Shown here in pieces: positions 54,971 through 64,000 of a stretch of DNA of 64,000 bases. Numbering within the stretch: position 1 is the first letter of the stretch; the number at the start of each line of letters is the position of its first letter. The stretch comes from Bromus sterilis (Eukaryota > Streptophyta > Magnoliopsida > Poales > Poaceae). A program made the translations under genes and the position numbers. The DNA lies in assembly GCA_950022295.1 (NCBI GenBank), contig OX465596.1, positions 214,427,501-214,491,500 of the forward strand, given 5' to 3'. Below the pieces are notes generated by a model. It was not told where the DNA came from and did no database searches. It saw only the letters and a list, made by a program, of their open reading frames with translations.

Positions 54971-55335
54971 TGTCAAGAATAAACACCTAGCAATGAACGC
55001 CCAATAGATGGATGAGGTGGGATCCAATGGACCCCACGAATGACATGTAAGCATAGTTATAACAGGTTACAACGGTATTATAATCATCGTAAATTTTACG
55101 ATGATCCAAATTAGTCGTAATCGAATATAAATAACACCGTAAGCTGTGTGGATCAGGTTACGACGATTCCATCTTATGCGATTATGACTTTTTGATTCAC
55201 ATCGTCGTAATTTTATAGGGATTTGACCCCCTTCGGACGGTTTACGACCATCTCGTATGAAATCATCATAGATTTATGATGAATTCATCCATGACCACTT
55301 AGAGAACGTCATGTATGAGCATATTTCTTGTAGGC

Positions 55336-55479
55336 CAAAGACAGATGGAGCATACAACAAGACTAACAATGATACTATCCCAACTACAATCTACGTAATC
55401 CAAACAAAATCAAGAAATCAATGACCAATAGAATGAAAGAACATCTACGAAACTAGTCAGAAGTGGTTCACATAGACTT
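55336..55479. other. Flank right of the CACTA element
   Basis: AT-rich and without features. I could not match it to the left flank, so the CACTA insertion target is not reconstructed. Confidence 0.4.
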
Positions 55480-56190
55480 GCGTGATGGCCGGAGGTCGCC
55501 GGACCCCTGCGCGGGAGGCAGACTTGCGGTGGAGGAAGGGAGCAGTGCGCGTCTTTACCTCGTTGGGAAGTTGCCGGCCTAGATCCGTCGCCAAGAGACT
55601 CTTTGGGCGCGATTGCCGACTCGGATGCATCGTCGGGCGACGGATCCAGCCACTGGCGGCGATTTGGGGGAGGTAGGAGATGGAGGGACGCCCGGCCGGC
55701 GGCGTGGAGGGGTGATAGCCGCCGGGATCCGCGAGCTTCGGTGGCCGCCGGATCAGCCACCAGGAGCCATGGATGGGGATGCGTCGGATCTCGCCTGATC
55801 TCGGGGACCACGACCTGAAGCTCGACAATGAAGGACGCCGACGTGAAGGGCGCTCTGGTGCCCATGGGAGCGGAGCGGGCGGCTCTCCGTTGTTCTGGTG
55901 GCCAGGGTGGGAGGCGGGGTGGGGTGAACGGAGTCGTGGAGATAAGGGGCGGAGCTTGGAGGGGAGGGGAGCATGGTGCGCGGCACATGGCGCAGGGACT
56001 CGCCGGAACCGGCGACTTGCATGGTGGCGGCTGCGAGGAAATCGTGGGGGATAGGGAGAGAGACGAGGGGATGAGGTGTTGGGTGGGGTTTCTTCTTTGC
56101 AGCTACGCAACTCCGCCGCATGCCCGCATGGAGCTGGTTTGGTGCGCCGGATTGGCATGGGAAATTGCATGCGAAGACCTGTTATGTCAT
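55480..56190. other. GC-rich block with overlapping ORFs, no gene called
   Basis: Open frames occur on both strands, the longest being 237 codons at 55457-56170 minus and 135 codons at 55828-56235 plus. Their products are Pro/Arg/Ser- or Gly/Arg-rich with no domain I recognise. This could be a GC-rich first exon or promoter of an unannotated gene, or a transposon part. I do not support a CDS. Confidence 0.35.
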
Positions 56191-57910
56191 GCTGACATCA
56201 TCGCATTAAATGCGTTTTTTAAAAATTTAAAATGATTTATCTTACAAACTATTAATTCAATTTGTGTTTTGTTTTCACCGTTGAGTTTGTTTTCACGAGG
56301 GCTTCGAAACAAGATCCCATATTGATATGTTTCGATGAACTTTTTTCGTCATCGTCGGTTGCCAGATTTAGGTCACCCTAATTGCCACTTTTACTGTGAA
56401 CTGTTGCCACAAATATTTGTACATAGTTACCGGGGAATAGTTCCATACACTTAAACTTATGATACAACCCGATAAAATAAAATGACAACTCAAACTGATA
56501 AAAATGACAAAAATAATAAATCATCATGTCAATTAGATGTAAAATATACGACAACCGGACATAATTAAATCGATAACCAATCGTTCAATCACAACTAGTT
56601 ATTACGACAATTGAGTATAAATAATATGACAAGTACAAACACTTTTTAGGTGATTCTAAAGAGAAACATATACATATACCATAGAAATAAGTTTTTTATT
56701 TATGTATGTTAGCACAAAGTGATTTGACAACCAAATTGATATAATGTGGCAACTATATGAATAATTATCAGGCAAGTAGAACAGTAATGTGGCAAGTACT
56801 AATGAAAAAAAAAAGTTTGTCAAAACATGTTAACATGGGATCTAGTTTTGAAGATCTCGTCGCAAGAAATCTAATGGTGCAAATGGATTATCAATCAAAT
56901 TAACGGTTTGAAAGATAAATCTTTTTAAAAATCGAAGTTAAACAAAGCTAGCACATTTACTAATGAAGAGGAAGCCGCCGCATGGTACTTGAGCTCGTGC
57001 GGCGCCACAGCCTAGTGGCGTCCTTCTTCTTTTTCTAGGGTACGCTTTTTTACCTAAGCATTACTAGTAAGCTTTCACGTTGCAACGCATGTTTAAAATA
57101 ACACACATTATATATACATTTGCACTTCGAATGCAACCTATTATATTCTCTAAAATAAATATAGATAAATATAATATATTTAATGAGCAAGGATTATCTA
57201 TGTTGATAAGTACATCACTTTGTAAAATATTCCTGAGATAACTTGATTATTTAAAGTTTATTGTTTGACCATTTAAATAAATGAAGAGCTGATTTGAACA
57301 ATGGCAAACATGGCTCTTCAGATATCAAACAAGGTGGTCGAGCCGGTCAAAACAAAAATAAAAAACTAAGATGGCAACATTCATGATAAAATGGATTCCC
57401 TTTACATGATTGCTTGTCATACGAAGTCTCACCTACTCCCCATTTTATTCAGTTAATTTTTATATTTGCTTTTTTAAGTACAGTTTTCAACAACAGTCAT
57501 CATTTTGTTAATACATTCTTTTGCTAGAAATGTCAATGCTAAAATTTCATACAACCGGATTCTCGCATGAATGCTCAGCAAGACATGATTCTCAAATCCT
57601 AATCCCCTCAAAATACAAACAACATGAATGATTTACACAATTGACTGATATGAGGAAACACGAAGGTCCAGTTCCATCGTCTTTTATCCAAGAATTATAA
57701 TTACTCCATGTTTAATGGTACAACACCCCATTCCGTAAAACAAAAGAGAAACGTTTCCCACTGACCGATCGACCGTTGTCGTCTCCCATCCGCGCTAGTG
57801 ATCCATTTTTACTGCAATCGATTGGCAATGGGAGCTGTAACTATGATATTAAAATGCTAATATATCTCCAACTGCAATATTAAAATGCTACTACGATGAT
57901 CTATGCTAGT
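56191..57910. other. AT-rich unclassified region
   Basis: There is no ORF of note and no clear terminal repeats. A CACGTTGCAACGCATG phrase at about 57078 recalls a motif common near plant DNA-transposon ends, but I find no partner. Confidence 0.35.
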
Positions 57911-58065
57911 TATCGCTCAAAAGAATGTATTTAGATGTATTTCAGTACTAAATACATGCATTTGAAAGCGTGACACAAAAATGCTATTACGTTTCGATGG
58001 ATATTACTTGTCATTAAAACAAATGTATCTAGATGTATTTCAGTGCTAAATCCATACATTCGAGA
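57911..58065. repeat. Two Stowaway-like internal fragments
   Basis: ATGTATTTAGATGTATTTCAG at 57926 and ATGTATCTAGATGTATTTCAG at 58023 both resemble Stowaway MITE interiors. The second is preceded by TATTACTTGTC (compare ATTACTTGTC in intact copies, as I recall). Neither has intact TIRs. Confidence 0.45.
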
Positions 58066-58385
58066 GAGCATGGTTGAAGATGACGATGCCCTATTTTTGG
58101 TGCAACAGGCAACGAGGAAAGCTACTACTAACCATCGACTTTTATTGCAACCAAAGATGATGAAGTGTGGCCGGAAAAAACAGGCTACAAAATTGCGGCA
58201 ACCGACAACGACAAAGCTACCAGGTAAACAAATTTATTGCCACCACTTAACTGCAGGTGTGGTCTGCGATAATGGTGTCACCATTTTTGCTGCAACGGTG
58301 CTCAAAAATGAGAAAAATATATATACATGGACATAAAAATAATTTTTTGCTGCAACGAGCTGCTTGATTTGCTACATGGACCGAC

Positions 58386-58403
58386 CGACCAAAATTTTGG
58401 TCG
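58386..58403. repeat. 18-bp perfect palindrome at the start of duplication copy 1
   Basis: CGACCAAAATTTTGGTCG is its own reverse complement. The same palindrome opens copy 2 at 60807-60824. Confidence 0.9.
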
Positions 58404-58931
58404 ATCGACTGACGCTTAGCACTGGCCTAAAACAAAACATTTCACTAATTCCAAACTCATCATATCGCTATATCGTCCTACCACCCGTGAATTACGTTGC
58501 TCCCCCTTTCACACAACTTCCACCGCCGGCCACGTCCCGTCAACCAGCAACGCCCGTCCACCATATCGAACCCGTGCCCTGCCCGTCTTCTTGTCACATG
58601 GCCCTGACTAACGCGCACACCTCTCATGCCATAACCCCGCCATTCCCATCTCATGTGGCGCACGACACCTCATCAGTCGATGTGGCCTTTCAGCCGGTTG
58701 ATAGAAGATACAAGAATTTCTCTCATTGAGCCAAGATATGGGGAGGTGGTTTCTTCAAGATAAAAGATGCAAGCATGTAACAGAACAGAAATGTTAGTTC
58801 AGAAATCTACATTCTACGATTTGCATGTTCAGAAATCTACAAGGCTTGATGATTCAGACATCTGAAATTGCAATTCAGGAAATGATTTCTTCATTAGTGT
58901 TTTTATCATATTCTGAAGTTGTAATCTACAA

Positions 58932-59024
58932 CTTCCTTTGTCTCAAAATACTTGTCTTAGACTTAGTATAATTTTGTACTAAACCTAGTACAAAGTCGAG
59001 ACATTAATTTTGGGATGATGGGAA
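58932..59024. mobile_element. Stowaway MITE in duplication copy 1 (about 93 bp)
   Basis: CTTCCTTTGTCTCAAAATA at one end and TATTTTGGGA-type sequence at the other form degenerate Stowaway TIRs around TACTAAA/TTAGTAC cores. TA follows at 59025. The left TA has mutated to AA. Confidence 0.7.
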
Positions 59025-59910
59025 TACTAATTAAGATGAGAAAAAATTTCATTTTGTACAAAAGTGTTACAGTGTAGACTACCCCATCAACCAAGGAAGA
59101 ACCACACAATGTGATCTCTCGCCCTAATCTGTTGTTGGCTGCCAAACGAATAAGGATGAAACTAAAGAATCATAGGCTAGCTAAAGAGAAACTCAACCCA
59201 AACGAAAACAGAAGCAACAAAATTTGAAGTTGTATAAGGTAGCTAGAACTGAAGATATCATTTCCTGTTTTTTTTTACTTTCTATTGATTGGCGTTCGTA
59301 CAGATTTTGTGAAATCCAGTCAAAATATACTACAGAAAAAAGCAATTTCCATATGTTGTTCAATTAATCTTCCCGATTCTTATCCAACTCCACAATGATT
59401 ATACAGTTGTTAAAACATTAAAACTACACACTAAAGTTGCACTGTAATCTGCATCACCGTGCTTTTTTCTTTTCGCGGGGACACCACTGCATTTCCTGCA
59501 AGGCAATGATCACTGAAACACTGAAAAATGGCTTCAATTCCAGGTGGGTGTACATCAAATCGATCTCTTAAAATGGAATACAACTGTAAATATTCAGTTG
59601 TTCGTGTTTCCCAAAACGCACATCAATATTCAGTCTTAATAGGAACCGAGTTCACTCGTGTTCTCTCAGGCAAAAACGGTAGTCAATAACACAACACCAG
59701 ATGGTTTAAAGATACCGATCTACTCTTTGGGTTTTAGCATAATACCTTTGTATCTTCCAGAGCTTCTCCACAACCTATTACATATGTGATCTGTCAGAAA
59801 AAATATGAGCGGGGCATTGGAACATTTCATCAAAAATCTATTCAGTATATCCTCATTTACTGATTCGGTCAACATTGGATATAGTATGGCCTGATTCTCA
59901 CCTTGTTATA

Positions 59911-60798
59911 TCTCTTCAAGGCATGCGTCAAAGACATTATACGTAGATGACCTGTAGAATCTAAGTGGTAATAGATGCGATAAACAACCTAATGAAAATT
60001 GATGTGTGTGTGTGTGTGTTTTAGTTTATAATGGGTTAAAAATAAGCATCTAGCATCTGAGATGCTCAAAAAAATAGTAGATTAGTTTTTGATGCATCGA
60101 TCAATGAACCAAACTCTGGCACATAGTAGAGGATTGAGTCGCCACCACATGAATCCAGTCCAGGGGGTGCACTGTAGGACGTGTGGGAAGGAGAGGGATG
60201 GATGAATGAATCATGTCCATTGAAGTATCCAAGTGGAGGAATACCTCAAGCACAAGAGTAATGTTTTTGGGCAATCGGCCCTAATTCGAGCACGGATAAA
60301 AGTCCATGGGACTACAACCATCCAACATCCATTGAAGAATACAGAGGATGTCTCGGCATTGGGGACTACAGCCTGGGCGCCTCCCTTTGACCCGAGGCGG
60401 CGGGGCAGAGAAGGCATCACGATGTACGGGCGGAGGAGCAGGGGGGAGGACGGGCCCGGCGGCGGCAGCCGTGCGGGGGGGGGGAGGGGGCTGTGTTGAA
60501 AGGGCGCGGCTAGATGGGAAAGGGACCCGGGTCGGCGCCGCATTCCCGGAGCATGCAGGCAGGGGGGACAGGGCTGGGGCGGGGCCGACGGCAGAAGACA
60601 TCATGTGGATAGGGGAGAGGGAAGCGGGGCAGCAGCCAAGGGCGAGGTAGCGATAGGATTCGCGAATCGTTTTCTTTTGTGGGAGCATGTGTGTTGTGCC
60701 GCTAAACACGGTGACTATCTAGTCCATTGGATTAAGTCTATTAGACGGATATGATGTATTGGATCAGCATCTCTGGTGCTTTTTATATTAGTAGTAGA
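59911..60798. other. Spacer between the duplicated copies
   Basis: Part of the 2.42-kb unit present once in the window. It includes a (GT)n microsatellite at 60004-60020 and a GC-rich stretch at 60360-60640 that is open on both strands. No gene is recognised. Confidence 0.5.
60004..60020. repeat. (GT)8 microsatellite
   Basis: An uninterrupted dinucleotide run of about eight GT units. Confidence 0.9.
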
Positions 60799-61362
60799 GG
60801 ACCGACCGACCAAAATTTTGGTCGATCGACTGATGCTTAGCACTGGCCTAAAACAAAACATTTAGCTAATTCCAAACTCATCCTATCGCTATATCGTCCC
60901 ACCACCCGTGAACTACGTTGCTCCCCCTTTACACACAACTTCCACCGCCGGCCACGTCCCGTCAACCAGCAACGCCCGTCCACCAGATCGGACCCATGCC
61001 CTGCCCGTCTTCTTGTCACATGGCCCTGACTAACGCGCACACCTCTCATGCCATAACCCCGCCATTCCCATCTCATGTGGCGCACGACACCTCATCAGTC
61101 GATGTGGCCTTTCAGCCGGTCGATAGAAGATACAAGAATTTCTTTCATTGAGCCAAGATATGGGGAAGTGGTTTATTCAAGATAAAAAATTCAAGCATGT
61201 AACAGAACATAAATCTACAACATGTTAGTTCAGAAATCTACATTCTACGATTTGTATGTTCAGAAATCTACAAGGCTTGATGATTCACAGATTTGAAATT
61301 GCAATTCAGGAAATGATTTCTTCATCAGTGTTTTTATCATATTCTGAAGTTGTAATCTACTA

Positions 61363-61455
61363 CTTCCTATGTCCCAAAATACTTGTCTTAGACTTAGTAT
61401 AATTTTGTACTAAACCTAGTACAAAGTCGAGACATTAATTTTGGGATGATGGGAA
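61363..61455. mobile_element. Stowaway MITE in duplication copy 2 (about 93 bp)
   Basis: CTTCCTATGTCCCAAAATAC to TTTTGGGATGATGGGAA, flanked by TA on both sides (61361-61362, 61456-61457). It was present before the duplication, since both copies carry it at the same place. Confidence 0.8.
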
Positions 61456-62332
61456 TACTAATTAAGATGAGAAAAATATTCATTTTGTACAGGAGTGTTA
61501 CAGTGTAGACTACCACATCAACCAAGGAAGAACCACACAATGTGATCTCTCGCCCTAATCTGTTGTTGGCTGCCAAACGAATAAGGATACTAAAGAATCA
61601 TAGGATATCCAAAGAGAAACTGAACCCAAACGAAAATAGAAGCAACAAAATTTGAAGTTGTATAAGGTAGCTAGAACTGAAGATATCATTTCCTGTTTTT
61701 TTATATTTTCTATTGATTGGCGTTCGTACAGATTTTGTGAAATCCAGTCAAAATATACTACAGAAAAAAGCAATTTCCATATGTTGTTCAATTAATCTTC
61801 CCGATTCTTATCCAACTCCACAATGATTATACAGTTGTTAAAACATTAAAACTACACACTAAAGTTGCACTGTAATCTGCATCACCGTGCTTTTTTATTT
61901 TCGTGGGGAAACCACTGCATTTCCTCCAAGGAAATGATCACTGAAACACTGAAAAATGGCTTCAGTTCCAGGTGGGTGTACATCAAATCGATCTCTTAAA
62001 ATGGAATACAACTATAAATATTCAGTTGTTCGTGTTTTCCAAAACGCACATCAATATAAAGTCTTAATAGGAACCGAGTTCACTCGTGTTTTCTCAGGCA
62101 AAAACGGTAGTCAATAACACAACACCAGATGGTTTAAAGATACCGATCTACTCTTTGGGTTTTAGCATAATACCTTTGTATCTTCCAGAGCTTCTCCACA
62201 ACCCATTTCATATGTGATCTGTCAGAAAAAATATGAGCGGCGCATTGGAACATTTCATCAAAAATCTATTCAGTATATCCTCATTACTGATTCGGTCAAC
62301 ATTGGATATAGTATGGCCTGGTTCTCACCTTG

Positions 62333-62337
62333 TTATA
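62333..62337. repeat. Probable target-site duplication (left) of the LTR at 62338
   Basis: TTATA directly precedes TGTAAGG. The partner copy lies outside the window. Confidence 0.6.
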
Positions 62338-64000
62338 TGTAAGGCACGACATGCGGTACTGTTCCAGATCTAGATGTTTCCATCCAGATCCGGGGACGAA
62401 GCACATATCGGTCCCACCGCGACATATAACGAATTCATATGCCCCGGATTTCCAACATGATATCACAACATTACAGAGACAAGGATACAACATCTCATAC
62501 AACCGGCATACAATTGCCTCAATTACAATACAACAACGGAAGATACATGTCTGGGTACAGACTATAAGCAAATTCCTAGTGGCAAAGAGAAAAACATCGA
62601 TCCCATAACCACACGGGTCCAGGCCCTCCGCCGGGATCCTCCTAACTAGTCGTCGTCGAGTCTCCACGTGAAACGTCGATCACCATACCTGTTGTCGATC
62701 AAGAACCCTGAAAAGAGTTTGGGGGTAGTATCATGAGTACAGAAGTACTCAGCATCCAACTGTAGTGGTCAACTGACCCAGCAAGGACTTCATCACTCGT
62801 CATTCTAGGACAACTAGTAGTTTACGGTAAGGAAGGGGTAAGTGGTGAGGTTACTGCCGCACTAGCATTTATGAAGTGGCTAACGAACTAGAGAGTAAGA
62901 TAAGAAGCCAAGCATTCGATGAGAAATCGCCTCCAACAAGTCTGCTATCCACCTACTTACGCAAGCATAACACCTATCATATCCTTGTCCTCCTCTTCGC
63001 ATCCCGACGAAGAAGAAGCGGTCAAGGCACACACACATTGATAAAGTTATTAAATATGATTCAGTTGATGTTATCTATGAACAAGACATAGGTTCCAAGT
63101 CGTCCATAACCGTGGACACGGCTTCTCGAAATGATTTAACCCTGTAGGGGTGTACCAACTGCCCATTACAAGGCTCCGCACGCACGCCCATCTCTCTCAG
63201 TTGCTACCCCTTATAGGCAACCATTTTATGATTTAGTTCCGAGAGATCTGAAACGACAGGTCCCTCTAACTAACAACGAACAAATCCGGGTGGCCCCTGA
63301 TGAGTCGACACCCAACTCAAAAGCCGACCGCACTCTCGAATCGGTCTCTACCGTCTGTCGCGGGTTTGGATAACCGGTTAATCTCACATGGGAAACCGGG
63401 TCCTCAGCCGAACAAGGTGGACCAACAAGGAAACCATGTCCCCGCTGGCCCAGGTTGGTTTCAAAACAACTGGCGGCCGACCAGCACACACACGGTTTGA
63501 AATGGTAAATAAGCTTGGGCCACCACTGGAAATGTTTGAAGCTAGGTAGGTAAGAAGAGGGGACCCCATAAAATCCCACACGTGGTTAGGCACGCTCAGT
63601 CTTAGAACCAATACCCGAAACTCGGATCCTAGGTGACTCGAATGGAACAAAGCGTCGGGGCGGTATAGCCTAGACCTTCCATCCTTCGTCGAATATAGTC
63701 AACATTATAATAATCATATCATCAACAACAATATAATAATGTGATAGCCCAAACCAAGGAGTAACAGGGTAACATCGTAGCATCCTAAGCATGCATACTA
63801 AGCAGGGGCTGAGCAACGAGCAATAGTGACATAGCAGTACATGGTTTGCTGGGAGGGGACATGGCTGTATCGGTTTGAAAGAGGCTGTAAACATGTGGTA
63901 GGATCAAACATCGAACCTATCCTAGACTAGCATGCAAACCGCTGGTTGAAATAGAATGGATCATAAGTAATGCATAGTCCTTTCCTGTTGATAAATCGGG
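62338..64000 (-). mobile_element. Partial LTR of the D/E gypsy family
   Basis: It starts TGTAAGGCACG and is colinear with 9202 to about 10740 in solo LTR E and with 1280-1790 in D. It runs past the window end, so solo LTR or full element cannot be decided. The left border is exact because copy 1 of the duplication shows the uninterrupted site (59906-59920). ORFs here are shadows. Confidence 0.85.
63100..63157 (-). repeat. Conserved LTR block, copy at 63.1 kb
   Basis: CGTCCATAACCGTGGACACGG, then GGGGTGTACCAACTG, corresponding to 9926-9985 and 13184-13243. Confidence 0.6.

Larger units (their letters stand above)
49704..55335. mobile_element. Non-autonomous CACTA (En/Spm-type) transposon carrying captured exons
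   Basis: The left end is CACTACAAGAAATATGCTAA. The right end is its inverted copy (ATGAGCATATTTCTTGTAG), with the outer two bases changed to GC. Over the shared 22 bp there is one mismatch. Both ends carry subterminal TTACGACGATT-type repeats in both orientations (49840-49915, 55060-55220). Target duplication is unclear: AAA precedes the left end, while AAA on the right lies 1-2 bp further out. I see no transposase. The interior holds host exon fragments with splice signals, a GC-rich block and a triplicated AT-rich unit. Confidence 0.8.
58378..59910. repeat. Tandem duplication, copy 1
   Basis: This matches 60799-62337 at an offset of about 2,421 bp. Hand comparison of the first 350 bp gave about 12 differences (3-4%). 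It starts at an 18-bp palindrome (58386-58403). It includes a Stowaway MITE and a 121-codon plus ORF (58364-58729) of unknown nature, which is truncated by an indel in copy 2. Confidence 0.85.
60799..62337. repeat. Tandem duplication, copy 2 (cut by an LTR)
   Basis: Colinear with 58378-59910 and opening with the same palindrome (60807-60824). It is interrupted after TTATA at 62337 by the LTR at 62338. Copy 1 continues past the equivalent point, so copy 2 may resume beyond the window. Confidence 0.85.

Noticed and set aside
55457..56235. Possible host gene on either strand in the GC-rich block
   Set aside because: Long ORFs exist, but their composition is biased and no conserved domain or convincing splice structure is visible. 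It is kept only as an unclassified block.
58043..58729. Two plus ORFs (97 and 121 codons)
   Set aside because: There is no domain, and the second is disrupted by an indel in its duplicate copy at 60918-61151, which argues against coding constraint.

Overview
The window is plant nuclear DNA made almost entirely of nested transposable elements. The style is that of a large Triticeae-type genome (wheat, Aegilops, barley or a close relative). The evidence is a Sirevirus-like copia element, a BARE/Angela-like copia element, chromodomain gypsy elements with very long LTRs, a pol-less (LARD-like) element, Stowaway MITEs and a CACTA transposon carrying scrambled host exons. I found no intact host gene and no tRNA, rRNA or CRISPR locus. 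Species and TE family names cannot be fixed without a database search.

Layout. (1) 1-2019: a much-reduced gypsy element (D) inserted in the gag of another LTR element (C, 2020-4524). C itself sits in the 3' LTR of a Sirevirus-like copia element (A). (2) 4525-40007: element A, minus strand. It has a 3' LTR fragment (4525-5030), an extra ORF after pol (5591-8713), RT/RNase H (17760-19439), integrase (19462-20806), protease (20868-21128), gag (22065-22937 and 37831-38684), a tRNA-Met PBS, and a 5' LTR (38736-40007). A is interrupted by solo LTR H (6277-7912, TSD GGGTA), solo LTR E (9202-17101, TSD CGGGG) and LARD-like element B (22938-37830). E is itself split by solo LTR F (12074-16173, TSD ACGGC). 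B's left LTR is split by chromodomain gypsy element T (about 23411-31975). (3) 40008-43615: an unclassified segment with two tandem-repeat arrays. (4) 43616-48330: a BARE/Angela-like copia 5' LTR, a PBS and a badly decayed pol. (5) 48700-49700: a Sirevirus-like LTR fragment cut by a 5.6-kb CACTA element (49704-55335). (6) 55336-62337: low-copy-looking DNA with MITEs and a tandem duplication (offset about 2.42 kb). (7) 62338-64000: the start of another LTR of the D/E family, inserted into the second duplicate copy.

How the parts relate. Nothing here works as a cellular pathway. The window is a stratified record of transposition, LTR-LTR recombination, deletion and gene capture. Rough hand counts give about 6-7% divergence for the LTR pairs of A and B and about 2% for T, so T is the youngest of the three, as its nesting requires. 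B has no pol but shares its LTR start and its tRNA-Asp primer site with C-type elements, which suggests mobilisation in trans. The most unusual locus is the CACTA element with two ribosomal-protein-S25 exons in swapped order. The short CpG-rich hairpin arrays of element A and the all-multiple-of-three repeat array at 42.9-43.35 kb also merit a check.
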